Shown piece after piece: positions 19,675-27,824 of a stretch of DNA of 64,000 nucleotides. Position 1 is the stretch's first letter; each line of letters starts with the position of its first letter. This stretch comes from Cystobacter fuscus DSM 2262. Lineage in GTDB: Bacteria; Myxococcota; Myxococcia; Myxococcales; Myxococcaceae. The translations under genes were made by a program, and so were the position numbers. The DNA is taken from NCBI RefSeq assembly GCF_000335475.2, contig NZ_ANAH02000001.1, forward strand, positions 124,001-188,000. The letters are read 5' to 3'. The notes under the pieces are model-generated. The model was not told the DNA's origin. It ran no database searches and was given only the letters and a program-made list of their open reading frames with translations.

Positions 19675-20868
19675 TCAAAGTCCGTCGGGATAGCACCATC
19701 CGGAGGTGTTATCGGTCCCACCGTTGGCGAGCGGGTAAGCGATATAGCCAAGCTCTTCTCCCGCGCCGCAGTCCGAGCGGGCGCGTGCGTAGCGGTAGCA
19801 GGTGCCACGGCCCGAGCGTGTCAGGTCGACGCAGACGCCTCGTGCACCTTCGACGCCGCAGTACTCGGCCCAGTTGACGCTACAGGTCTCGCCGATGTGC
19901 GCCGGATCGAAGAGATAGCCGATGGGCTCCATGACCGACTGCTCGATGCACAGGCCATAGACGCCGCACACCGTGCCGGTCGGGCACCCCGGATCCGCCG
20001 CCATGAAGTCGCACGTGGCGAGGCACTGCCGCGTGTCGGTGTAGGTGTCAGAGCAGGCATGGCCAGGGGCGCAGTCCGTCGACGCGAGCTGGTCCACGCT
20101 CGCCGCGGGTGTGTACGTGCACGCCTCTCCCTGCGTCTTGGTGCCCAGCGACTGCTCGAGCGTACCGTCACTGGCCACGGTGTCGTCGGCGACACAGGTG
20201 TGGTTCGGGGGGATCGTGGTCAGCGCACCTTCGCGGGGATCGCAGCCGCCGTGGCGGATCGTGCTCCACTGCGCGAACCGGATCCAACGGCACTCACCGC
20301 CCTCCACCGGTGCGGTTCCGGCGTACGGCACACGGAGCGGCGGCGCGGCCACCGACTCGCGCAAGAGCACATTGGCGATCGCGCCGGCGGTCTGCTGGGG
20401 CGTGAGTTTGCTCGCGAGGAAGAGCTTGCCCGACTCGGCGACGAAGGTCTTCGCCGTCGACGCACCGGCGTCCTGGTAGCCATAGACGCACTGCTCGCAC
20501 GAGAACAGGCTGGTGCCGCCGTTGGCCAGCTCATGAAGCCCCAGGGCGGTGTTCACGTCCAATCGGATGTACGCGGGATCCGCCAACGCGGGATCCCCGA
20601 GGTTCGAAAACTCCCCGCGATACGTCGGCTGTTGCCCATACATCACGGGTGACAGCTCGATGCCATTCTTGAGCTCGCCGAGGGTGAGCTCCGTACACCC
20701 GGCGGGCGGTGACAGCCCCAATGCCCACTGCTCGAGTGCTTGCACGGAGTCCCGCTCGGGAACCGGAGCTTGTTGTGTTTCCCGGCCACACCCGCCCACC
20801 ACCGTCAGCAGAACCACGCCCCACCGCCACGCACTGGAAGATGCAACGTCGACTCGATGGTACGTCAT
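19675..20868 (-). CDS. Cys-rich secreted lipoprotein of unknown function
   Basis: 397 residues. The N-terminal hydrophobic segment ends in VVGGC, a plausible lipobox, so the mature protein is probably lipid-anchored at Cys27. The rest is soluble and contains more than 15 cysteines, many in short Cys-x(2-9)-Cys groups (CDFMAADPGCPTGTVCGVYGLC) of the kind seen in disulfide-rich surface proteins of myxobacteria. No enzymatic motif was found. It ends close to the repeats at 19572-19646 and stands alone. The function is unknown. Confidence 0.75.
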   Translation of the reverse strand: MTYHRVDVASSSAWRWGVVLLTVVGGCGRETQQAPVPERDSVQALEQWALGLSPPAGCTELTLGELKNGIELSPVMYGQQPTYRGEFSNLGDPALADPAYIRLDVNTALGLHELANGGTSLFSCEQCVYGYQDAGASTAKTFVAESGKLFLASKLTPQQTAGAIANVLLRESVAAPPLRVPYAGTAPVEGGECRWIRFAQWSTIRHGGCDPREGALTTIPPNHTCVADDTVASDGTLEQSLGTKTQGEACTYTPAASVDQLASTDCAPGHACSDTYTDTRQCLATCDFMAADPGCPTGTVCGVYGLCIEQSVMEPIGYLFDPAHIGETCSVNWAEYCGVEGARGVCVDLTRSGRGTCYRYARARSDCGAGEELGYIAYPLANGGTDNTSGWCYPDGL

Positions 20869-20994
20869 GTGCCTTGCCCCATTCGCGAGTGGCTGAAATA
20901 TTCCAGCCCAGCAGATTCATGGTTCACATGATTTACGCGGAGTGGTCAAGACAATTGCAGACATGAGAAGAGAACAGGAGACGCGGCGGGAGAA

Positions 20995-21270
20995 TCATTT
21001 TCTCATGGCCGAAGAAAGTGCACGCTGGCTGTGCGCCTTGGCGAGCCTGTAGGTGGCCACGGTGAAGAACGCGTTGCGAGCCAGACGGCGACCGAGCTCA
21101 TCCTGGTCGGGAGAGTCCTGCTCCGCGAGATCCGGGTAGTAGCGCTTGGGGAATCTGACCTGGGTGACGCTCACCGCCAGATCGACGATCTGGCTCGGGT
21201 TGCCCTTGAGCTGGTCAAGCACCACGCTCCCGTCATTGACGTCAGTCCGTGGTGCGGGGGGCCCGCGCAT
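20995..21270 (-). CDS. Small hypothetical protein or truncated gene end
   Basis: 91 residues, mostly charged helices (KRYYPDLAEQDSPDQDELGRRLARNAFF). The start lies inside the 3' end of the LysR gene, overlapping it by 29 nt in another frame. A gene truncated by recombination next to lysR is as likely as a real overlapping gene. No family recognised. Confidence 0.35.
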   Translation of the reverse strand: MRGPPAPRTDVNDGSVVLDQLKGNPSQIVDLAVSVTQVRFPKRYYPDLAEQDSPDQDELGRRLARNAFFTVATYRLAKAHSQRALSSAMRK

Positions 21271-22189
21271 TGACCGCGCTTCGCCGGGCGACCTCGATGA
21301 GCTGTTCGCGCAGCCAGAGATGCCCGGGGTCCTCCTGGCAGCGCGGGTGCCAGGCCGCCGACAGCGTGAAGTCCGGGAGAGTCAGCGGCAGTTCGAAGCT
21401 GTCGAGTCTGTCGGCGAAGCCCGCCAGGAAGCGGGCGGGCAGCGTACACACATAGTCGGTGGCCTCGAGCACCATGGGGGCCAGGGTGTAGGTGTGGACC
21501 GAGACCGCGACGGTGCGCTGGTGACCCTGTTTCTCCAGGTGCTCATCCATGAAACCGTGAAAGCTTCCGCCGACGGACGACACGAGCACGTGCTGGAGCC
21601 CGCAGTACTCTTCGAGGGTCAAGGTGCCCGTTCCTCGGGGATGCCCCTTGCGCTGGGCCATCCGGAAGCGCTCGTCGAGGAGCTTGCGCATCTTCATCCC
21701 CCGGGGAATCGTCCGCTCCGAGCCGAGCAGGACATCCACCTCGCCTCGCTCGAGCAGGCCCGGCAGGAGCTCCGCGCGAGGGCCCTGGAACGAGACGCGG
21801 ATCCCGGGTCCCGCCCCTGAGCGCAGGCGGTGGAGCAGGCCGAGCCCGAGCATCACCACCGCGTTGTCATTCGCCACGATCGAGAAGACGCGCTGGGCGG
21901 TCATCGGATCGAAGACCGGTGGGCGCTTGACGATCCGCTCCAACTCCTCAAGGGCCGCCCGCAGGGGCTCCTTCAACTCGAGCGCGCGGGCCGTGAGGGC
22001 CATTCCCCGCCCTGTCTCCGAGGGGACGAGCAGCGGATCCTGGAACACCTCGCGCAGCCGGGCGAGTTGGGCGGACAGCGCGGGCTGGCTGAGGCCCAGC
22101 CGGGCCGCGGCCCGCGTGACGTTGGCCTGCTCGAGGAGCGTGTCGAGCGAAACCAGCAGGTTGAGGTCCACACCGCGGATATCCAGCAT
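21242..22189 (-). CDS. LysR-family transcriptional regulator
   Basis: 315 residues. A winged HTH occupies about 5-65, with NVTRAAARLGLSQPALSAQLARLREVFQDPLLV, followed by a type-2 periplasmic-binding-like effector domain (about 92-300). NodD/LinR-like features are seen at the N-terminus (DLNLLVSLDTLL). It is divergent from a metallo-hydrolase gene with a 155-bp shared upstream region and is the obvious candidate regulator of that gene. Its co-inducer is unknown. The ATG at 22189 was chosen over one at 22204 because GGATGGGA is well placed for it. Confidence 0.9.
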   Translation of the reverse strand: MLDIRGVDLNLLVSLDTLLEQANVTRAAARLGLSQPALSAQLARLREVFQDPLLVPSETGRGMALTARALELKEPLRAALEELERIVKRPPVFDPMTAQRVFSIVANDNAVVMLGLGLLHRLRSGAGPGIRVSFQGPRAELLPGLLERGEVDVLLGSERTIPRGMKMRKLLDERFRMAQRKGHPRGTGTLTLEEYCGLQHVLVSSVGGSFHGFMDEHLEKQGHQRTVAVSVHTYTLAPMVLEATDYVCTLPARFLAGFADRLDSFELPLTLPDFTLSAAWHPRCQEDPGHLWLREQLIEVARRSAVNARAPRTTD

Positions 22190-22344
22190 GTTGATGGGTC
22201 CCATCCAGGTAATCGATTTCAAGCAGCCATGGGGCGTCGGTTATCGAAGAGTCTTCACGGGGAGGACCCGTGCCTCCGTCGCTGGCGTCAACGGCCTGGA
22301 CGGTGTTCGCGAGGCCAGCTTCATTCAAACAAAGGAGACGTCCC

Positions 22345-23334
22345 ATGACGATGAATACAGTTCTTGGGCCCGCCACGATGGCGGCCCTCCTCACCGCCGC
22401 GACGGGCGGCGTGTTCACGGCTACCGCTCACGCCGCCCCGCCCCAGGTTAGAACCCAGGCGCCAGCCTTCTACCGCATGAAGCTGGGCGACTTCGAGATC
22501 ACGGCGCTCAGCGATGGCACCGTGTTGCAAGCAACGGACAAGGTGTTGACCAACATCCGGCCGGAGCTGATCGCGCCACTGCTGGCCGCCTCGTACCTCA
22601 CCCCGCCGGTAGAACAGTCGATCAATGCCTTTTTGATCAACACGGGCTCCAAGCTATTCCTGGTGGATACGGGGGCTGGTGAGCTGTTCGGACCGGGAGC
22701 GGGCCACCTGGTCACCCACATGCGGGCGGCCGGCTACGAGCCCGAACAGGTCGACGCGGTGCTCCTCACCCATATCCACACCGACCATTCGGGCGGGCTG
22801 GAGATGGCGGGCAAGCGCGTCTTCCCCAACGCCGTCGTGTACGCGAACAAGCGCGAAGTGGACTTCTGGCTGAATCCGGCCAACGCGGAGACGGCCTCGG
22901 ACATCCAGAAGCCTCTTTTCCGGCAGGCGATGATCGCGCTGAGCCCATACATCGCAGCGGGAAGACTCGGTACGTTCGAGGCGAACACGGAGCTGGCACC
23001 TGGCATCAAGACCTTCGCTGCTCCGGGCCATACGCCCGGGCATAGCTTCTACGTCGTGGAGAGCCAGGGCCAGAAGCTCGTGTTCTGGGGGGACGTGATG
23101 CATCAGGCGGCGATCCAGTTTCTCGAGCCCTCGGTGACCATCAAATACGACGTCGACTCCCATGCGGCGGAGACCCAGCGCCAGAGAGCCTTCGCCGAAG
23201 CCGCGTGGCAGGGCTACTGGGTGGCGATTGCTCACGTCCCCTTCCCGGGCATCGGCCATCTGCGCCCCAACTTCAAGGGCTACACCTGGTTGCCGGCCCA
23301 CTACAGTCGCGCTCCGTGGGGCGGCTCGCCCTGA
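22345..23334 (+). CDS. Exported MBL-fold metallo-hydrolase
   Basis: 329 residues. A Sec signal peptide runs to about residue 30 (ATAHA-AP). The metallo-beta-lactamase fold has the full metal motif HIHTDH (H143, H145, D147, H148), plus GHTPGHS and an Asp in FWGDVMH. This pattern fits the subgroup of periplasmic MBL hydrolases that includes lactonase-like and quinolone-responsive proteins. It is not a recognisable class B beta-lactamase. AAGGAGA is placed 7 nt before the ATG. The divergent LysR regulator suggests induction by a small molecule. The substrate is not known; a lactone is one possibility. Confidence 0.88.
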   Translation: MTMNTVLGPATMAALLTAATGGVFTATAHAAPPQVRTQAPAFYRMKLGDFEITALSDGTVLQATDKVLTNIRPELIAPLLAASYLTPPVEQSINAFLINTGSKLFLVDTGAGELFGPGAGHLVTHMRAAGYEPEQVDAVLLTHIHTDHSGGLEMAGKRVFPNAVVYANKREVDFWLNPANAETASDIQKPLFRQAMIALSPYIAAGRLGTFEANTELAPGIKTFAAPGHTPGHSFYVVESQGQKLVFWGDVMHQAAIQFLEPSVTIKYDVDSHAAETQRQRAFAEAAWQGYWVAIAHVPFPGIGHLRPNFKGYTWLPAHYSRAPWGGSP

Positions 23335-23380
23335 CCGGGCGGTGGGAGGGTCCAAAACCGTGCGGGTCCAGGAGTAGCGC

Positions 23381-24292
23381 TCAGTCGGCCCGGCTTCGCA
23401 GCAGGCTCTCCAGGCTCATGTCGAGCGACAGGGCCAGGCCGAGCATGCTCTCGACCTGCGAGGAGGTCATCTTCAGGTGGGCGCTGAGCGCACCGCGGGT
23501 GCGCTCGAGCACCTCCTCGCGGGCTCGCGCGATCCAGCGGGAGATCGTCGAGGCGTTCACCCGGTACATGACGCCCAGCTTCTCGAGCTTGATTCCCTCC
23601 GCGTAGTACATGCGCAGGAGGTTGCGCTCGCGGCTCGACAGCGCCGCCATGGCCTCACGCAGCGCCGAGCGGAGCAGTTCCGCGTGGCGCTCGCGCAGCA
23701 ACCGCGACTCCGGATCCAGCGCCGGGTCCATGGCCTGCAACAGGACCCGGTCCTCCGTCAGCACCTCGTGCCGGGTGCCCCGACGCAGGCTGATTCCCGT
23801 CCTCAGCGCGGCCACCCGGAGCCAGGCGGCGAGCGGCCCGAGCCCGGTATAGGCCGCGAGCTTCGGCGCCTCCCCCTCGCCCACGAGCAGTCTGTGGCCG
23901 AGCACCGACTTCACCTCATCGACGAGATCGAGCTCGGCGCCCATCCCCCGCAGCGCGGCGCGCACCTCGACGTCCAATCGATGGCTCAGCTCCCGCAGTG
24001 CGGCGGCGTCGCCCGAGAGGCACGCGAAGGCGAGCAGCAGGTCGTGCACCTGGACACAGGAGAGCACCTCCTCGAGGTCCCCTCCCTCGGTGAGCCGCTC
24101 CGCCATATAGCTGACGAACGCCACCTCATCCCCTCCGATGCCCGGGAGTCGGAGACGGGCTTCATCGAGCAGTGAGCGCAGGCGACGCTCGAGTGCGCCG
24201 ATATCACCAAGCTTCGCCGCCGCCGCGGGTGCGAGGCGTTCGCGAAAGGCACGGGAAAGAGGGGGCAGGGAGTCCACACGGGCATGATACAC
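23381..24292 (-). CDS. Myxococcales-type sigma-70 family RNA polymerase sigma factor
   Basis: 303 residues. The C-terminal third contains sigma region 4 (SSRERNLLRMYYAEGIKLEKLGVMYRVNASTISRWIARAREEVL), and a diverged region 2 lies around 80-130. It fits the lineage-specific group of sigma-70 factors typically encoded beside Ser/Thr kinases in myxobacteria. It follows the kinase gene by 6 nt in the same direction, so the two are cotranscribed. The partner's N-terminal zinc finger makes an anti-sigma relationship likely. Target promoters are unknown. Confidence 0.88.
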   Translation of the reverse strand: MYHARVDSLPPLSRAFRERLAPAAAAKLGDIGALERRLRSLLDEARLRLPGIGGDEVAFVSYMAERLTEGGDLEEVLSCVQVHDLLLAFACLSGDAAALRELSHRLDVEVRAALRGMGAELDLVDEVKSVLGHRLLVGEGEAPKLAAYTGLGPLAAWLRVAALRTGISLRRGTRHEVLTEDRVLLQAMDPALDPESRLLRERHAELLRSALREAMAALSSRERNLLRMYYAEGIKLEKLGVMYRVNASTISRWIARAREEVLERTRGALSAHLKMTSSQVESMLGLALSLDMSLESLLRSRAD

Positions 24293-24298
24293 ACCGCC

Positions 24299-27200
24299 TC
24301 ACGGGGACGGTGAATCGTGGCCCATGCTCCGGCCGCCTCCGGCACGCGCGCGGGCGAGATAGCTCCGGGCCCTGACGAGCGCTTCCTTGTTGCCGCCAGT
24401 TTCCCGCAGCTTCACGGCGCGCTCCAGTGAAGGGAGGGCCCGCTCGAAGCGCCCGAGGTGGAAGGCCGCCACGCCGATGACGTCGAGGGACGAAGCGAGG
24501 CTGGAGTGCTCGGGCCCCCACTCCTTTTCCTGGGCGGCGAGGGCACGCTCGGCCACCGTGAGCGCCTCGGCATACCGGCGCAGCCCGATCAAGGCCTCGG
24601 CGATGTGCAACAGGATGCCGGCCTTGTAGGCGCTGTCCGGCTCGAAGCTCTGCTCGTACACCGCGAGCGCCTTCTGGTACGCCGCGAGCGCATCGGCATG
24701 GCGGCCTTCCATGAAGAGGATCCTCCCGAGGATGTCGAGATCGTCGGAGACCGCGACATGCTCGGGGCCCAGCGCCTCGGTGTGGATGGCGATGGCCCGC
24801 TCCACCAGCTGCTTCGCGGCGGCATACCGCTTCTGGAGGGCCAGGAGATTGCCGAGCTCGGCCAGGACGATGCCGTGATCCGGATGCTCCGGGCCGAGCG
24901 CCTTCTCGGTGATGGCCCGCGCACGATGGAGCGCGGCGAGCGCCTCGTCGCGCCTGCCCATCCTGGAGAGCACCTGGCCGAGTTGCACCAGTGCCTTCGC
25001 GACGTCCGGATGCTCGGGGCCATGAAGCTTCTCGGCGAGGGCTCGCGCGCGGTCGTACACCCGGAACGCGCGGGCATCGTCACCACGGCGGTTCTCCTCC
25101 GTGCCGAGCGCCATCAGGATCCTGGCGACCACGGGGTGCTCACCGAGCCCGGCCTGCTCCATGATCTCGAGGGCACGCCGATAGCGCGCCGCCGCCTCCT
25201 CGTACTTTTCCTCGAGCTGGAGCACCACCCCCAGGTTGAACAGCGAGATGGCGACCTTCGGATGCCGGGGCCCGAAGACCGTCTCGAAGATCGCGAGCGC
25301 TCGCTCGTGGTGCGCGCGGGCCTCCTCGTAGAGGGAGAGACCCAAGGACGTGATGGCGACCTCGCTGAGGGACTGGGCAAGGTCCGGGTGGTCCTCGGGC
25401 AGCAGCCGGCGGTGGATCGCCAGCGCCTCCCGCGCGTCCTTCAAGGCCTCCTGATAGTCACCCTTCGCCCACAGCACGCCGCCGCGTATCGAGAGCAGCC
25501 GGGCCATTTCCAGCTCGGCGTTACCGAGGCGGACGATGGCGGCGTGCGCGTGCTTGCCGAGCGCCAGCGCCTCGTCGAAACGCGACAGCCTCCGGCCGAC
25601 GATGTGGACGAGCTTCGTCCAGGCCCGCGCCGCGGTGACGTCATCGCGGCCGGCCTCCGCCGCGAGCACGGCCTCACGCAGGGTCTTCTCGGCGGCCTTC
25701 TCCTCTCCCAGAAACGCCTCGGCATCCCCCTGGAGCACACCGAGCCGCGCCTCGAGTGGCTGGTAACCCGTGGCCCTGGCCTCCTCACGTACCCCGCGCA
25801 CCACCTCGAGGGCCTCCCTGGGCTTGCCCGCCTGGACGAGCGCATGGACCTCGGCCGCCTTCACGCCGAGCGCCTCCACCTTCGCGCGTACCGCCGGATC
25901 CGTCGGCGGCGGCACCTTCGCGCTCAGCGCCCGGAGGTCCGAGCACAGGGAGAGCGGAGGGAGGGCGCGCGCCGCTTCCACCGCGTGCTCCACGACACCC
26001 GGGTCCGCCCGGGTGAAGAACGTCCCGAGTGCCCTCACCTCCTCGAGCCGCTCGTCGAGGCACATCATCCGGAGCGCCTGATGCGCCTCGAGCTGCTCCC
26101 TGCGCACCTGGGTCGCCTCGCAGGCGTCCCGGCGGGCCTCGACCCAGGCACGTGTGTAGCCGTCGAGGAGCGCCGCGCTCATCCGCGCGGCGTCCCGTGC
26201 GAAGGGGGCGCCGGTGGCGAGGAACGCGTCGAGCATCGCGCGCTCGCGCTCGTCATCCCAGACGCCGGCGAGCCTGCGCTCCCCACCGGCACACACCTGG
26301 CTCGGCGACGTTCCGAGCGTGAGGGCCCCGAGCGCGCCCAGGGAGAGCAGCGCGAGGACGCCCACACCGAGGCGTACCCGGCGCCAGGGCACGGCCTGAT
26401 TCGGCGAGAGCTCCGCGAGCAACGCCTCCATCGAGGCGAAGCGCTCTTCCCGCCGTGGACGCAACGCGCGGAGCAGGGCGCGCCGGACGCGCTCCGGAAC
26501 CCCTCCGCCGACGGGCGGCTGCGCGGGGCCCCGCGCCTTGCTCGCCGCGAGCTCCTCGAGGCTGTTGCCCTCGAAGGCCCCGCGCCGGTAGAGCGCCTCG
26601 TGCAGCGCGACCCCGAAGCTGAACTGGTCCGCGAGCGGACCGGCCCGCTCTCCGCGGTGCTGCTCCGGTGCCATGTAGAGCGGTGTACCCATCAGCCCGC
26701 CCGTCCGGGACACCCGCGAGGACGACGAGCACCCGCCAGCCGGGCCCTCTCCAGAAGCGTCCTCGCTCGTCCACCCGGCGAGGCCGAAGTCAGTGACGCG
26801 GACGCGGCCATCCAGGCCGACCAGCACGTTGGCGGGCTTGAAGTCCCGGTGCACGAGGCCCACCGCGTGGGCCGCCGCGAGCCCCCGCCCCGCCTGCACG
26901 AAGCGCTCAAGGATCGCGTCCGCGGGATGGGGGCCTTCGTCCAGCCAGGTGCAGAGCGGCCGCCCGTCGACATACTCCATGGCGATGAAGATCTGCCCGT
27001 CGTGGCTGTTGACGTCGTAGATCGTCACCACGTTCGGATGGGAGAGCCGCGCGGCGATGCGCGCCTCGCGTACGAGCCGGGCCGAGGCGAGGTCCACCCC
27101 GATGCGCGCGGCCAGTTCGCCTCGCAGGACCTTGAGCGCCACCTTGCGCTCGAGCACGGAGTCGTGCGCGGCATACACGACCCCCATCCCTCCCCGGCCG

Positions 27201-27445
27201 AGCACGTCGAGCAGGGTGTAGCGGCCGAACCGCACGCCGCGCTCGAGCGGCTCGGGGCCGGAGGCGGGCGCCACGACGGCCTCGTCTTCCGCGCCTCCCG
27301 TGGTGAGCGATGCCCTGACGGCCGCGACCACCAGGGAGCGGCACGACTCGCAGATGTCGACGTGCGCGTCGAACGCGGTTGCCTCGGCGGCCGACAATCG
27401 CCCCTCGACGAAGGCAACAATCGTGTTCTCTCCAGGGTGCTTCAT
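24299..27445 (-). CDS. Zinc-finger Ser/Thr protein kinase with TPR tail (sigma-factor partner)
   Basis: 1048 residues. The N-terminus (1-45) is a zf-HC2/anti-sigma zinc finger with H28-x3-C32-x2-C35. The kinase domain (about 73-345) has GRGGMGVV, ALK (K105), HRDFKPAN (199-206) and DFG (219-221). A transmembrane segment lies at about 352-375, followed by a Cys-containing region and about ten TPRs. The kinase is therefore cytosolic and the TPR part probably periplasmic. Its gene is 6 nt upstream of a sigma factor. The design suggests that an external signal releases or phosphorylates the sigma factor. All kinase residues needed for catalysis are visible. Confidence 0.92.
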   Translation of the reverse strand: MKHPGENTIVAFVEGRLSAAEATAFDAHVDICESCRSLVVAAVRASLTTGGAEDEAVVAPASGPEPLERGVRFGRYTLLDVLGRGGMGVVYAAHDSVLERKVALKVLRGELAARIGVDLASARLVREARIAARLSHPNVVTIYDVNSHDGQIFIAMEYVDGRPLCTWLDEGPHPADAILERFVQAGRGLAAAHAVGLVHRDFKPANVLVGLDGRVRVTDFGLAGWTSEDASGEGPAGGCSSSSRVSRTGGLMGTPLYMAPEQHRGERAGPLADQFSFGVALHEALYRRGAFEGNSLEELAASKARGPAQPPVGGGVPERVRRALLRALRPRREERFASMEALLAELSPNQAVPWRRVRLGVGVLALLSLGALGALTLGTSPSQVCAGGERRLAGVWDDERERAMLDAFLATGAPFARDAARMSAALLDGYTRAWVEARRDACEATQVRREQLEAHQALRMMCLDERLEEVRALGTFFTRADPGVVEHAVEAARALPPLSLCSDLRALSAKVPPPTDPAVRAKVEALGVKAAEVHALVQAGKPREALEVVRGVREEARATGYQPLEARLGVLQGDAEAFLGEEKAAEKTLREAVLAAEAGRDDVTAARAWTKLVHIVGRRLSRFDEALALGKHAHAAIVRLGNAELEMARLLSIRGGVLWAKGDYQEALKDAREALAIHRRLLPEDHPDLAQSLSEVAITSLGLSLYEEARAHHERALAIFETVFGPRHPKVAISLFNLGVVLQLEEKYEEAAARYRRALEIMEQAGLGEHPVVARILMALGTEENRRGDDARAFRVYDRARALAEKLHGPEHPDVAKALVQLGQVLSRMGRRDEALAALHRARAITEKALGPEHPDHGIVLAELGNLLALQKRYAAAKQLVERAIAIHTEALGPEHVAVSDDLDILGRILFMEGRHADALAAYQKALAVYEQSFEPDSAYKAGILLHIAEALIGLRRYAEALTVAERALAAQEKEWGPEHSSLASSLDVIGVAAFHLGRFERALPSLERAVKLRETGGNKEALVRARSYLARARAGGGRSMGHDSPSP

Positions 27446-27470
27446 CGCCGTCCCAGGGCCATGCCGATTT

Positions 27471-27487
27471 ATCCAGAATACCTGGAT
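27471..27487. promoter_or_regulatory. Inverted repeat upstream of the kinase-sigma operon
   Basis: ATCCAG-N5-CTGGAT, a perfect 6-bp inverted repeat in an AT-rich patch, starts 26 nt before the kinase ATG. This spacing suits an operator or a sigma recognition element. No second copy was noticed. Confidence 0.4.
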
Positions 27488-27545
27488 TAATTAGAGCATG
27501 TCGAGTGTCCGCTCCAGTCCCAGTATGGACGGTCTTGAGACCTCC

Positions 27546-27824
27546 ATGCGAGTCAAGGCGGCGATGTTTTGTAGCCTCCTGGTGGCATGTTGGTGGCGGA
27601 GCGGGCCGGCCGCTGCCAGCGGGCACCCCGTCCAGTACGAGCTGGCTGCCGCCTACCAGCCGAAGGTTCGGGTGACCGCAGGCGCGGGGATGGACCTGGG
27701 CGCCCTGGATGCTGGGCGGCCTGTCGCATACCTGAGCCATCTGCGCTGTCGCTCACGGTGGACGCTGCCGCAGGTGCGTAGACGGCTACAGTACCTGCTC
27801 CCTCAACGCATTGAGCAGTACTAG
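27546..27824 (+). CDS. Small exported hypothetical protein
   Basis: 92 residues. A short basic N-terminus and hydrophobic core (AAMFCSLLVACWW) end in AAA-SG, a possible signal peptide. The remainder has no recognised motif. The stop overlaps the stop of the convergent GH16 gene by 4 nt. It could be the damaged start of a longer exported protein. It is the only coding candidate in the 375 bp between the kinase and the GH16 gene. Confidence 0.35.
   Translation: MRVKAAMFCSLLVACWWRSGPAAASGHPVQYELAAAYQPKVRVTAGAGMDLGALDAGRPVAYLSHLRCRSRWTLPQVRRRLQYLLPQRIEQY

Noticed and set aside
24458-27490. A 1010-codon open frame on the plus strand opposite the zinc-finger kinase
   Set aside because: It is the antisense shadow of a high-GC gene. 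Its translation is Arg/Gly/His-rich without domains, while the minus strand encodes a complete kinase.
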